DNA from: Chitinophagaceae bacterium
Lineage (GTDB): Bacteria > Bacteroidota > Bacteroidia > Chitinophagales > Chitinophagaceae
Assembly (NCBI GenBank): GCA_016703625.1
Contig: JADJBP010000001.1
Location: forward strand, 248,001-312,000
Length of the DNA: 64,000 bases
Direction of reading: 5' to 3'
The position numbers and the translations under genes are program-made. Every line of letters begins with the position of its first letter. Position 1 is the first letter of the stretch. Shown here one piece after another: positions 8,920 through 20,300 of this stretch. Below the pieces are notes generated by a model. It ran no database searches, was not told where the DNA came from, and worked only from the letters and a program-made list of their open reading frames with translations.

Positions 8920-9037
8920 CCCTAAATCCCTAAAGGGACTTTTAAGATTAAAAATATTTGAAAATCTTTTAAAAAGGTAAAAGCTGAAAATAATTAAACT
9001 CTTGCCTTATTACCCTTTAGGGGGTTAGGGGGTGACC
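8920..9037. repeat. Inverted-repeat element filling the gap between M3 peptidase and DUF5606 gene
   Basis: The left end reads CCCTAAATCCCTAAAGGG (8920-8937), and the right end (9012-9029) is close to its reverse complement, CCCTAACCCCCTAAAGGG on the minus strand. The two arms bracket an AT-rich middle of about 75 bp and coincide almost exactly with the intergenic gap. It could fold into a long hairpin and is probably a palindromic repeat element or processing signal. A related copy is at 4424-4448. Confidence 0.55.
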
Positions 9038-9541
9038 TTAAGCCATCTTCCTCGGTGTATTTATTTTTTTTGCCGGGGCATTGTTTTTTACTGCGGCAGT
9101 TTTGGCTTCTGCAACCCTTGGCTTATTTTCCGGTATACCGGCTTCGATATCCGGATTCTCCGATAATTTTATTTCCACATCATTGGCTTTTAAAATTCCG
9201 AACCACTTCACCATCTTTTTCATATCACTGGCATATACACGGCTAAAGTCCATTGCCGGATAAACTTTTTCAAAATATTTTTTAACCGCAGCAGCATCAC
9301 TGTCTGCCGGTATTTTTTCTGTGCCGGCAGCCATTGCTGTAAATACATCAACCAGGTTCACATTATCGGTAGTTGTAAAAACCTCGATACTCTCCAGGTG
9401 CGAAAACTGGTGAACCCGGGTACTTACAAATTTTGTGCTTTTATCCTCCAGTGATTTTACAACACCACCGTCGGCTTTTGAAGATAATAATTCAAATAAA
9501 CCGGGTAAGCCGGTCACTGATACCAATTTACTATATTCCAT
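9038..9541 (-). CDS. DUF5606 domain-containing protein
   Basis: 167 residues. Begins MEYSKLVSVTGLPGLFELLS and continues with GGVVKSLEDKSTKFVSTRVHQFSHLESIEVFT, the pattern of the Bacteroidota-specific DUF5606 family, followed by YASDMKKMVKWF. The last 30 residues are a disordered Ala/Lys/Pro tail. It has no signal peptide or membrane segment and appears cytoplasmic. The family's function is unknown. Confidence 0.82.
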   Translation of the reverse strand: MEYSKLVSVTGLPGLFELLSSKADGGVVKSLEDKSTKFVSTRVHQFSHLESIEVFTTTDNVNLVDVFTAMAAGTEKIPADSDAAAVKKYFEKVYPAMDFSRVYASDMKKMVKWFGILKANDVEIKLSENPDIEAGIPENKPRVAEAKTAAVKNNAPAKKINTPRKMA

Positions 9542-9750
9542 ATACGTCGTTTATTTTTTAGGGCTGCAAGTTAATCTTAAAACGGCAATTTATCTATTTG
9601 GTAAAACAGGCAACCCATAAAAGGTCATTGCCGCTTATACCTGATAAGAACCATACTTACCGGAAAAGACCTTTTTTAAGCAAAAAAGCTGCTTTGAGCA
9701 ACTGTTTTTTACCAAAGCGTCGTCTAATATGGCATACAAAAGAAAAATTT

Positions 9751-12601
9751 ATGAGATTCAGATCAGTTTTATTTACAGTATTTTTTAGCCTGGTAACAGT
9801 AATGGGTTATAGCCAGGATATTTCATTGAAAGGTAAAGTAACCGACAAAGACGACAAATCGCCAATCGTTGGCGCAACAGTGAAGCTTGTTTCTCTAAGA
9901 GATTCAACACAAATAAAGCTGGTCATTACAGATAAAGCAGGAAATTTTTCTTTTAATAACCTCAATGCAAGCGGGTATAGGGTTTATATCAGTTTTACCG
10001 GTTATGAAAAGGTTGAACAGCGCATTAACCTGCAGGCAAGTAATAAAGAACCGATCCCATTTGCTATTGGGAAAGTTGCTACAGACCTGGGTGATGTAAC
10101 GGTTGTTGCCAAAGCTGCGCCGGCAAGGCAAAAAGGGGATACAACCGAATTTAGCGCCAGCCAGTTTAAGGTAAATCCCGATGCAACTGCAGAAGATATG
10201 ATAAAAAAATTACCGGGTATTACGGTTGCACGGGATGGTACGGTAACAGCCATGGGAGAACAGATCAGGAAAGTAACAGTAGATGGCAAAGATTTTTTTG
10301 GCGATGATGCAACGGCAGCACTGAAAAACCTGCCTGCCACTGTAATTGATAAGATACAGGTTTTTGACAGGCTGAGCGACGAAGCCCAGCTTACCGGATT
10401 TGATGATGGTAACTCGGTTAAAACAGTAAACATTGTAACCAAATCGGGTATTAAAAACGGTCAGTTTGGAAGAATATATGCCGGTTACGGAACTGATAAC
10501 CGCTATACAGCCGGTGGTAATGTCAGCTTTTTTAAAGGCGACAGGCGGATATCCCTGGTAGGCAATTTTAATAATATCAATCAACAGAATTTTGCATCGC
10601 AGGACCTGTTGGGAGTTACCAGCAGTGGTGGTGGCGGCCGTGGTGGTGGCGGAAGAGGTGGTTTTGGCGGCGGCGGTGATTTTAATGTGGGGCAATCGAG
10701 TGGTATCAGTAAAACAAATGCTTTTGGAATTAATTTCAGCAATGTGTACCAGAAAAAATTAACGTTAACAGGGAGTTATTTTTTCAATAACAGTACCAAT
10801 AATAATGAAAGCCTGGTTAATACAGAAACTTTTAGAAATCCCAAAACCTGTTCAGTATAGAAAAAAGCAATTCATATACAAAGAATACCAATCACAGGCT
10901 CAATATGAGACTGGAATATAAAATAGATTCATCCAATTCGCTTTTTATCATACCCAACATCAGTTATCAGAAAAATAATTCAAATTCCTTTTCAAATTTC
11001 CAATCCTATGGAGGATGGCGGCGATTCAATAAGCAACTCAGGCCAACAGCTTATCAGACAGAACTGGATATAATATCAGGAACAACATCATGTTCCGCCA
11101 TGCATTTGCAAAAAAGGGCGTTCGCTATCCTTGAGTTTTAATACAACATTTACAAAAATGAAGGCGAAACGATCATTGATGCCAAGTATCGTTTTTTGAC
11201 AGCCTGGGTGTATTCACCAACGATTCAATACAAAACAGGCTTAGTGATAACCTGACGAACGGCTATACAATCGGTGGAAATATTTCCTACACCGAACCGG
11301 TAGGTAAAAAAGGACAATTGCAATTTGAATACAGGCCATCGGTACAAAAGAATAAGGCTGACCAGCAAACTTTTTCATACGACGGGCAGAAATATACCAT
11401 GTTTGATACCATCCTTTCAAACCGGTTTGATAATACGGTTACTACAAACAATGCCGGTGTCAGCTACCGACTCAATCAAAGCAGGGATGAGCAACTTTCT
11501 GTTGGCGTGAATTTCCAGCATTCAAAACTGGAAAGCCAGCGGGTTTTTCCAACAACAACATCCGTTGATCAGTCGTTCACCAATATATTGCCCAATGCCA
11601 TGTACCGGAAGAAGATCTCTACCAATGCCAATATCCGTGTGTTTTACAGGGCTTCTACCAATTTCCCGTCTGTAACTCAATTGCAGGACGTGGTAAATCT
11701 CAGCAACCCGCTAAGGGTAAGCAGTGGTAATCCCGATCTGAAACAGTCGTACACACATTTCCTGTCAGGACGGTATACGTACACGAATTCAAAAACCAGT
11801 CAAAGTTTTTTTGCAAACTTATTTTTGCAAACAGCCAGCGATTATATTTCAAACGCAATTTTTATCCCAAACAAGGATTCTGTCATACAACAAAATATAG
11901 TTTTGAAAGGCGGTTCGCAATTAACCAAACCTGTGAATTTAGACGGTTATAAAACCCTGCGTACTTTTTTTGCTTACAGCATGCCCCTGAAATTCATGAA
12001 AACAACCCTGAATCTTAACGCAGGATTCAGTTATTCCAAATTGCCGGGCATGGTAAATTACGAAAAGACCTTTACCGATAATTATGTATATAACGGCGGG
12101 CTCGTTCTTGCCAGTAATATAAGTGAGTATGTAGATTTTAATGTATCGTACACAGCTAATTTTAATGATGCCAGGACCAATAATACCAACAGCACCAACA
12201 ATAAAATTGTTAATCAAAGTGTCGGGGCACAGGTTAACCTGCTGAACAAAAAAGGATGGTTCCTGCAAAACGACATTTCGGGTAACAGTTACAGTGGCTT
12301 ATCCGGCGGGCTTAATCAAAGCTTTTGGTTATGGAACGCGGCTATCGGTAAAAAATTCTTAAAGAATAATGCAGGGGAACTTAAGTTATCCGTATTTGAC
12401 CTGCTGAAACAAAATCAGAGTATTACAAGAACAGTTAACAATTTGTATATCGAAGATGTGCAAACACAGGTATTGCAGCAATATTTTATGCTCACCTTTA
12501 CCTATAGCCTGAAAAATTTTGGTACAGCGCCGGCGAGGAATAATTCTGAAAATTTCAGGGGCGGAATGGGTGGACCGGGAGGTGGAAACCGGCCATTTTA
12601 A
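9751..12601 (+). pseudogene. Outer-membrane beta-barrel (TonB-receptor-like) protein, multiply frameshifted
   Basis: ATG 9751 starts a signal peptide (VLFTVFFSLVTVMGYSQ), then a carboxypeptidase-regulatory-like domain (KGKVTDKDDKSPIVGATVKL) and a plug domain (EDMIKKLPGITV, KVTVDGKDFFGDDATAALKNLP). The barrel follows, with a Gly-rich loop at about residue 290. The frame breaks at 10845 (AAAA, should be AAAAA: NPKNLFSIEKSNSYTKNTN resumes), then several times between 11020 and 11215, and the long last frame (11318-12601) holds the C-terminal barrel. Corrected length is about 950 residues, usual for the OMP_b-brl group. At least five indels lie within 400 bp. Substrate unknown; no SusD gene follows, so it is not a SusCD pair. 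Confidence 0.82.
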
Positions 12602-12634
12602 TTATATTTAGGGTTGACCTGATAAAAACATGTT

Positions 12635-13210
12635 TTGGATCAACCTGAATTAATAACACAACTGCAACTGGGCGATGAATCGGCTTTTACAAAGCTGGTG
12701 GATGAATACCAGGATATGGTTTACAATACGGCCCTGGGTATTGTACAGCAGGCAGATGATGCAGATGATATCACGCAGGAGGTTTTTATACAGGTATACC
12801 AGTCAATAAGTTCTTTTAAAGGCGATTCAAAATTTTCTACCTGGCTTTACCGCATTGCAGTAAGCAAAGCGCTTGACCATGAAAAGAAGAAGAAACGAAA
12901 AAAACGTTTTGGTTTTGTACAAAGTCTATTTGGTGGAGATGGTGAAGAGCAGGTACACCCGGTAGAATTCGATCACCCGGGTATCCAGGCAGAAAAAAAA
13001 GAGAGCGCTGCTGCATTGTTCCGGGCGCTGAAGCAGATACCGGATAACCAGCGGATCGTTTTTTCGCTGCATAAACTGGAGGGACAGAGTAACCGGGAAA
13101 TTGCAGCGATCATGAACACCAGTTTACAGGCCGTTGAATCACTGATGAGCAGGGCAAAGGCAAGTTTAAAAAAGGAATTGAATGATTATTATCAAAAAAA
13201 TATTACGTAA
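12635..13210 (+). CDS. ECF-type RNA polymerase sigma factor
   Basis: 191 residues with region 2 (AFTKLVDEYQDMVYNTAL, then DDADDITQEVFIQVYQ and STWLYRIAVSKALD) and region 4 (LPxxQR-like IPDNQRIVFSLHKLEG, SNREIAAIMNTSLQAVESLMSRAK). It should direct polymerase to envelope-stress-type promoters. The start used is TTG 12635. ATG 12630 lies out of frame by one base and would fit if a T were missing from the TTTT run (MFLDQPEL). It begins 33 bp after the receptor gene and heads a run of four genes that look like one operon. Confidence 0.9.
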   Translation: MDQPELITQLQLGDESAFTKLVDEYQDMVYNTALGIVQQADDADDITQEVFIQVYQSISSFKGDSKFSTWLYRIAVSKALDHEKKKKRKKRFGFVQSLFGGDGEEQVHPVEFDHPGIQAEKKESAAALFRALKQIPDNQRIVFSLHKLEGQSNREIAAIMNTSLQAVESLMSRAKASLKKELNDYYQKNIT

Positions 13211-13227
13211 CCTTAAATCGTTCCGTT

Positions 13228-13575
13228 ATGAATAAGCACGAGAATATCAACAAATTAATTGACGATGCATTGAAAAGTGCAGATGATATTAAACGTGCAG
13301 CGGTTAAGCCATTTTTGCTTACGCGTATCCATGCCCGGATGAATAAAGGAAAAGAATCGCTATGGGAAAAGGCAGGATGGCTGATCGGCAGGCCTGCCGT
13401 GGCTTTTACAGGACTTTGTATGATCTTATTGATAAACATCACGGTGGTTATGGTAAATAAGCCATCAGCTACTGATTATGCAGTGGAGCGCAGTTCACAG
13501 CAGCAGGTGGATGAATTTTCTTATACAGTAGCCACTATTTATGAAATTGATAATACCCAGCAAAATGATAAATGA
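13228..13575 (+). CDS. Single-TM protein, possible anti-sigma partner
   Basis: 115 residues: charged cytoplasmic N-terminal part (residues 1-50), one membrane helix (PAVAFTGLCMILLINITVVMV, about 54-74) and a short outer tail. It begins 18 bp after the ECF sigma stop codon and overlaps the next gene. Position and topology fit an anti-sigma factor, but no zinc anti-sigma motif (HxxxCxxC) is visible, so this role is inferred only from context. Confidence 0.65.
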   Translation: MNKHENINKLIDDALKSADDIKRAAVKPFLLTRIHARMNKGKESLWEKAGWLIGRPAVAFTGLCMILLINITVVMVNKPSATDYAVERSSQQQVDEFSYTVATIYEIDNTQQNDK

Positions 13576-14056
13576 TCAAAACAGGAGCAAGGTTTTTATA
13601 ACAATAATCGGGATATTATTGGTGGCCAATATTGCCCTGGTATCTTTTTCCTGTTGAAAAAAGACGGCAGAAAACCTGAAAAACGCCCCGACCGTAAAAC
13701 CATGATCGCCAATTTTCTGAAAGCCGAGATCGGTTTCAGCACGATGCAGTTGCAACAATACGATTCCCTGAGTACCGGCCATTCAGAAAAAATAAAAAAT
13801 ATGTTCGACAGTTTGCGCAGCAACAAAGACAAACAGTTTAAATTACTGGCCATGGCCAATTTCAGTGATTCGGCTATGAACCAAATTGCTGAACAATCGG
13901 GTGAAACACAAAAGATGATGGAACTGAAAATGTTCAGTCATTTAAAAAAAATACGCCTGCTTTGTACGCCTGAACAATTGCCAGGATTCGCTTTTTGTAA
14001 AAGTACTGAACAGGAGAAATGGAGAAGCCAGGAAAAAGCAGGAGGAAAAAAAATAG
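13565..14056 (+). CDS. Spy/CpxP-like periplasmic sensor protein (two frameshifts)
   Basis: ATG 13565 overlaps the end of the preceding gene by 11 bases (ATGATAAATGA), a sign of coupled translation. The first frame gives a membrane anchor (VFITIIGILLVANIALVSF) and breaks in the TTTTT run at 13628-13650. One more T gives SFFLLKKDGRKPEKRPDR. The main part is an all-helical domain (FLKAEIGFSTMQLQQYDSL, then LCTPEQLP), typical of membrane-anchored Spy/CpxP/ZraP relatives. A second break near 13985 hides the end, DSLFVKVLNRRNGEARKK, stopping at 14056. Such proteins bind metals or misfolded proteins and regulate envelope stress sigma factors. Confidence 0.72.
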
Positions 14057-14080
14057 TCACAAACCTTAAAAAAAATAAAC

Positions 14081-14467
14081 ATGAAAAAACAAATTGGATT
14101 GATGGTAATGGCTGCTTTGTTCAGCATTACGGCAGTAAATGCACAGGGCGGTGGCGGCCAGCGCCAGACCCCCGAAGAAAGAACAAAGGCAACCATGGAA
14201 AAAATGGCGCCTTTGAACCTGGATGCGGAAGCGAAAGCTAAAACAGAGATCATTATTTCGGAATTCAATACTGCTTCACAAAAAATGATGACCGAATTGC
14301 GTGAAAGCGGTGCTGACCGTGAGACCATGATGGCTAAACGCAAAGAACTTTCTGATGCGAGAGATGGTAAATTGAAACTGGTTTTTACCGAAGCACAAAT
14401 GAAACAGTGGAAAGACGAAATTGAACCCTCATTAAGGCCTCAAAGGCCCGGTGGTGGCGGAAACTAG
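14081..14467 (+). CDS. Small secreted Spy-like helical protein
   Basis: 128 residues: signal peptide (IGLMVMAALFSITAVNAQ), Gly/Gln-rich start, then a helical hairpin (TPEERTKATMEKMAPLNLD, and KLKLVFTEAQMKQWKDEIEP near the end) and a Gly-rich tail. The FTEAQMKQW segment is like the LTxxQ motif of the Spy/CpxP family. It is soluble in the periplasm, whereas its upstream neighbour is membrane-anchored. The gene starts 24 bp after that neighbour and ends just before a terminator, so it closes the sigma-factor operon. Confidence 0.72.
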   Translation: MKKQIGLMVMAALFSITAVNAQGGGGQRQTPEERTKATMEKMAPLNLDAEAKAKTEIIISEFNTASQKMMTELRESGADRETMMAKRKELSDARDGKLKLVFTEAQMKQWKDEIEPSLRPQRPGGGGN

Positions 14468-14495
14468 CTTTAAAGGTGAATACGAACAAAAAGGT

Positions 14496-14521
14496 CCTGC
14501 AGTTTTGCAGGGCTTTTTTTT
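14496..14521 (+). terminator. Rho-independent terminator of the ECF/Spy operon
   Basis: CCTGCA-GTTT-TGCAGG hairpin (14496-14511) followed by C and eight T. It sits 29 bp after the last gene of the operon. Confidence 0.85.
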
Positions 14522-14551
14522 ATAAAAAATGCCCCGTGTTTAAACGGGGCA
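14521..14551 (-). terminator. Rho-independent terminator of the DUF2330 operon
   Basis: TGCCCCGT-GTTTAA-ACGGGGCA hairpin (14530-14551). On the minus strand it is followed by a run of T (14529-14521), placed after the stop codon of the DUF2330 gene. Together with the neighbouring plus-strand terminator it isolates two convergent operons. Confidence 0.82.
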
Positions 14552-14590
14552 TAACCTAAAAACCAAACCCTGTATTGCCAACTTACTTTA

Positions 14591-16065
14591 TTAAATGATC
14601 CCTTTCCACCTCATTAAACCTGCTGCACCCAGCATGGCGGCACCCAGTAAAATAATCCCTGCCGGTGCAGTTTCGTTGTTTTCAATATCAGCCTTTACCT
14701 GGGGCATCAACGCTGTATACCGGGCAGTTGCATCTATTTCAGATTCATTGATTGTTGTTACATCATCCTGCCAGTTGTTGATATTGGTTCCGGTTAAAAA
14801 GGTCAGTTCCATCAGTTCTTTTTTCTGCGCTGCTTTAAGGCATGCAGGTATTTTTTACCGGCGTCGCAGTTAAGATCTCCACTGGCCGGGTGCGTGATGA
14901 TATACCTTGCCTGGTAATTTTCGGTATTGGGCGTTACCTGGAACATAAGGTCCTGCGGAAAGGATTCCCGGTTGTAACGGAAATGCAAACGCGTAAAATG
15001 TACATTCGTGCTCCCGTTATCCGGCTCTTCATTATCCACATCACTGTAATCGGTCCAGTCCTTATTGCCCAGCCACCATACTCCGCCCTGCACCAGGTCC
15101 TGTTCGGTAGGCGGGTTTCCCACGCAGGGATCACATTTCATCGGGTTAACCGGCGTAACATTCCAGGAATATTCCAGGAAGGCAACACTTTTATCTTCTT
15201 TGATCCATTGATTGGTGAACAGGTTGGCATAAAATGCACCAAAATTCTTTTGTACAAAAAGGGGTATTTTTTTATTGCTTGCAATATTTACATTGCGGTA
15301 ATTGGTGCTTTCAACCCGGCCCTTTCTCGTGAACGCATAAACGATCAGGTCCTGGTCGCCATCGGCATTGGCCATGCCCAGGCGGATGGGCAGCATGAAT
15401 TTGGGCGAGTTAAAACTGATCTGTATGGGACGGAGAAAATTACTGTTCAGCTTTTGCTTTTCTTTTTCATTTACTTTAACCACGAAGAATTTAAGATTGC
15501 TTTTTATGTAGGGATCCAATACTTCTTCTGCATTGGCAGGTATCTTATAGCCATTTGCCAGGAGCCATGTTTTTAAACCGCTGCTTTCCCTGGCACTGAG
15601 GATCAGAATATCGTATTCACCAACAATGTATTGTGCTTCAATTTTTACTGAGGATCTTGCCCCGGCCACTTTTCCAGACAATGCTTTTTCCATTGCAGTG
15701 CCGGATGGCATCATCATATCTTCTTTGTATTTTTTATAATCATTGCAGGGGTTCTCGTCATAATATTCCACCAGCCTGGGAGCGCTGTAGTCATTCAGCT
15801 TTTGAAATATGGATTGGTCAACTACTTTGATATCAGCTTTACGCAATACAACCGGCACTGGTACCACCATGGCAAAGTCTTTGGTATCGCCGGTAAAATC
15901 ATTGTACATGGTTATGACATTCCTGTTGCCATCCCTTACCAGTATAACCTGGCTGGTTTTATTTTTTAAAGTTCCATCAGCCTTGCTTACATAAAATCCG
16001 CAAAAGGAAAACAATAAAGGAGAAACGGCCATAAAACCACCAATAATTAAAAGCTTCTTTTTCAT
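14591..16065 (-). CDS. DUF2330 domain-containing membrane protein (frameshift near C-terminus)
   Basis: About 491 residues after correction. Signal peptide (LLIIGGFMAVSPLLFSFCGFYVS), then a long DUF2330 domain: VILVRDGNRNVITMYNDF, GDTKDFAMVVPVPV, ILSARESSGLKTWL. The frame stops at 14812 with QRRKKN. One more A in the run of six would continue to ELMELTFLTGTNINNW and the C-terminal membrane helix GIILLGAAMLGAAGLMRW ending at 14591. Function unknown; a large periplasmic domain anchored at its end is predicted. It follows the RnfD-like gene on the same strand, and I recall this pairing elsewhere in Bacteroidota. Confidence 0.85.
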
Positions 16066-16088
16066 AATTTATTTTTTGAGTTGAAGAA

Positions 16089-16974
16089 TTACATGAATGA
16101 CCTGGAATATACAGTATCCAGGAATTTTTTTTCGGCCGGCGTACAGGCTTTTGACGGAACCCATTCAAATTTATTTGCTTTAAAAAATGAATCCAGCAAA
16201 GGCACCAGTGGCTGGGCAAGTACCAGCACAAAAATGGGTGCACCGTTCATGAATTTAAAGGCGGATAAATAAAAGGCAACAACTGCAATGGCTGCACACC
16301 AAACAATTCTGACCGTCTTATGCCCGGGTATGGTTTTGGGGTCGGTTATCATAAAGAAAGAAAAGATCAAAAGGCTCCCGGTACTCACCGACTGTATAAA
16401 ATGATCCATGGGCCAGTCCAGGTAAATGATCTGCCTTGCAAAGACCAAACCGGCAAATGTGCCCAAAAAAGCAAGGCTTGTATCCAGTTTCTGGACACGG
16501 GTAGTTACAATAAATCCTAAACATAAAACCCCAAAAAATAGTACTGCATTACTGCCCCATTGCCCGGGACTTACCCAGGCATTGCCGGTAAGCCAAATAG
16601 AAAGCACAATGCCCAATGCTGACGGATTGAAAATATGCCTGCCGTTTATGCGTATAATATATTTAGATGCAATGGAAACAACAGCGGCAAAAACTGCAAC
16701 ACTCAAATCATTTGTCTTTAATAGTAAGCTTAAACCAAAAGAAGAAATGAGCACAGACGGGATGCCGTTCTTTAACCGGGTAAAAAATGGAATTGTTTTT
16801 TTTCCAAACAGCCATTCACTTATAAACTGGGCAGACGAGGCTGGTAATGAAATAAGTTGCATACAGCAGGTATTCATTATTCCAATGAAGTATCAGGATA
16901 CCATAACACAAAAAAATGCTTTGAAAAAGGATCTGGAAGTAACGGGCATCTTTAAAGAATTGTGTTGTATGCAT
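16089..16974 (-). CDS. RnfD/NqrB-like membrane protein (frameshift)
   Basis: 294 residues after removal of one base near 16835. The first frame, from ATG 16974, gives KDARYFQILFQSIFLCYGIL, the N-terminal helix typical of RnfD. The second gives about nine more helices with HIFNPSALGIVLS and FMITDPKTIPGHK, which match the family. NqrB/RnfD subunits carry a covalent FMN on a threonine in an S-G-A-T-like motif. Here the region reads SVSTGSLLIF, which is not a clear match, so flavinylation is doubtful. No other Rnf or Nqr subunit is present. The partner appears to be the DUF2330 protein 23 bp downstream. Confidence 0.8.
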
Positions 16975-17357
16975 AACAGTTGTATTTGTGTACAGGATGA
17001 AAGGACTTGCTGGATTACACATTTCAACTGTTAAAAAATAGTCAAGGAGCAAAAAATAAAAATTTATGGAATTTATGAGAACCGGCATCGGTTTCGCAAC
17101 AGTTTTATAGTTTTTAAACAGGTAAGTTGAATATCATTTTACAATCCGGTATTTAACCGTCAGGATCAGGAAACCGGGTATCATTAAGCTGATCTGTGGA
17201 ATGACTGGACGGTTAACCGGGTATGTCTGCAGCTAATTATCCCTTTAATTCAGAGAAATACAGGTTTATATACAAAGAAAGCAAAGCATGAATACAATTA
17301 TTTAATTTTACGGGCGTTGAATAGCTTATAATTTTTGGGTTAATTAATTTCCAATTT
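16975..17357. other. Intergenic region between rnfD-like and giant Asp-box gene
   Basis: About 380 bp of AT-rich DNA between divergently transcribed genes, expected to hold both promoters. A TAATTTTTG stretch at about 17329 resembles a -7 box but has one base too many. I see no convincing gene, repeat or RNA. Confidence 0.4.
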
Positions 17358-20300
17358 ATGAGAGATCAAATTTTACCGGCCAGACTGCTTTTTCTGTCAG
17401 GCCTGGTCTATATCTTTTTAGGGTTACCAGGCTGTAAGCCGGTAAATAATGTTGACAGCAATGAAGGAAAAGATATGTACAGTGGCCCGGAAATGCGTGC
17501 CCGGCTTGAATATGACCGTACCAAAGACCCTGCAACAGGGCGTGTTCCGAGTGAGCGGTTAATGATTGCCATGGAACAAACCAGGTTATCAAAAATAGCA
17601 TTTCAAAACAGTTCTCATTTGATCAGTGCTTTAAACTGGGAGGAGCGCGGCCCCAATAGCGATGTCCCCGGCCCATCAAACGGTAATACCAGGGCCAATA
17701 GCGGTATTGCAGCCGGACGGGTAAGGGCCATTATGGTTGACTCAACCGATGCTACCCGTAAAACTGTTTGGGTGGGCGGCGTGGATGGTGGATTGTGGAA
17801 AACCACTGATATTACTGTCTCGCCTGCCAACTGGATACTGGTGAATGATTTTTTAAGCAACCTGGCTGTTGCAGATATTTGCCAGGATCCCAGGCCCGGT
17901 TTTCAAAATATCATGTATTTCTGTACCGGCGAATCCTATTATAATTTTGATGCAGTACGTGGTAACGGGGTTTTTAAAAGTACCGATGGCGGTATCACCT
18001 GGAACCACCTGGCCAGCACTGCCGGTTATTTAAACAGTACACGTATCCGTTGCGATTACCAGGGAAATATTTACCTGGCAACCAGGGGTACCGGTTTACT
18101 CCGCTCTACTGCTGCCAGTGGCGGCGCTGCCTGGACAAACATCACACCTGCAGGCCTGCCCGCAGATATTTGCGACCTGGAAATAAGTTCCACAAGCGCA
18201 GCAGGAAGGCTGCATGTGGTGACCGGTATTTTTACAACACAGGGCTACCGGTATACTGACATACCCGCCACCGTTACCTCTGCATCCTGGACCGCCCCTG
18301 CAACTGTATTTCCTTCTTATGCCATGCGTGCTGAAATAGCCTGCATGGGATCTACTTTATATGCATTGCCTGCCAATGGCAGTTACCAGGTTCCAACAAT
18401 TTATAAATCAACCGATGGAGGTGCAAACTGGGCTTCCACGGCAGGACAACCAACTGTAGGCTGGGGAGCCGGACAGGCCTGGTATAATCTTACCGTAGCG
18501 ATCGATCCATCAGATCCCAATAATTGTATTGTTGGGGCACTCGATACCTGGAAAACAACCAATGGCGGTACATCCTGGAGCCAGATCTCAAACTGGGTTG
18601 GCACGACACCGGGGTACCAATATGTTCATGCTGATGTACACAATATTACCTGGTATGACGGCGGCAATAAACTGATCTTTGGATGCGATGGCGGGATCCA
18701 TTATTCTTCAGATAAAGGATCAACTATACGTGACCGTAATATCGGGCTGCGGATCAAACAGTTTTATTCATGCGCCATACATCCTTCTACCACCAATTAT
18801 TTCCTGGCAGGTGCACAGGATAACGGGGTGCACCAGTTCAGCAATGCCGGCTTAAGCAATACCATTGAAGTAACCGGGGGTGACGGCGGATTTGTGGCCA
18901 TCGACCAGGACCAGCCACAATACCAGTTTGGTTCCTATGTATTTAACCAATACCGCAGAAGTAACGATGGAGGAGCTTCCTGGACTCAGGTAAATTTAAG
19001 TGGTACGGGGCAGTTCATCAATCCATTTGATTATGACAATACAGCCAATATCATGTATTGCGGGGATGCAGCAGGCGCCTACCGGAGATGGACCAATCCG
19101 CAAACAGGCTCAGCAAGTGCAGTAGTAAATATCACCGGGCTTGGGGGCGGAAGTGTTTTGTCGGTAAGTGTTTCGCCTTATACAGCCAACCGGGTTTATT
19201 TTGGAACCGATAACGGAAGGGTTGTACAGGTGGATGGTGCCAATACGATCGCATCCGGATCTGCAGGGACCAACCTGTCAACCGGGCTGCCGGCCGGGTC
19301 TGTATCCTGTATCAACCAGGGAACCAATGATCAAAATCTTATCGCAGTATATTCAAATTATGGGATCAATAATGTATGGATATCAACCAACGGCGGTACA
19401 TCCTGGACAGCATCAGACGGAAACCTACCGGATATGCCTGTACGCTGGGCCATGTTTTATCCCGGGGATGATACAAAAGCATATATCGCCACCGAGACCG
19501 GCGTTTGGGAAACCAGCCTGCTGAATGGTGCTTCAACTGTTTGGGAATCAAACAATACTTTCCCGAGTGTGCGTACCGATATGATCGAATACCGTGCATC
19601 TGACAGGACCCTGGCTGCAGCTACGCATGGCAGGGGGTTATGGACAGCTGTCATTCCACTGGTAACTACACCTGATATTCAATTTCAATTTGCGACCGGA
19701 TCATCAACTGAAGCCACAGCATTTACCAGCGGTTGCAGGGGTTATACGGACTATACAGCGAATATGAATATATTGAATCCTCCCACCGGTACTGCCACAG
19801 TAACCCTGTCGGTAACAGGCGGTACTGCTTTGCAGCAGGTGGATTATGCCATTACCACCAATGGTAATTTTGCCACACCCAGTATGGATCTTACGTTTGC
19901 CAATGGAATTACAACACCACAGGCTTTTACCATCAGGGTTTATGATGATGCGGCGGTGGAAACTGCCGAAACATTTATATTGGGTTATTCTATTTCAGGC
20001 GCAACCAATGCGCAGGCAGGTAGCAGCAATCAAACATTTACCTATACCATAAATGATAATGATGCGGCTCCGCTTGTATCAGCAAATTTATCAGGAGGGG
20101 TTGGAGTTTATAGCACTAACCTACACCAACCATTCAGAAGTTCACAATTTGATGCAAGAACCCAGGTTTTATATACGGCTGCTGAACTAACAGCACTCGG
20201 ATTTACAAGTGGCAATATAACATCACTTGGGTTTAACGTGGTAACCAAAGGAAGTACGCAACCTTTTAACGGGTTTACAATCAGGTTAAAGAATACAGCA

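Noticed and set aside
10905..12601. Separate proteins in the receptor region
   Set aside because: The pieces at 10905-11141 and 11318-12601 continue the barrel begun at 9751 after corrected indels.
9751..12601. SusC/SusD polysaccharide-utilisation pair
   Set aside because: No SusD-like gene follows; the next gene is an ECF sigma factor and its partner is not a FecR-type protein.
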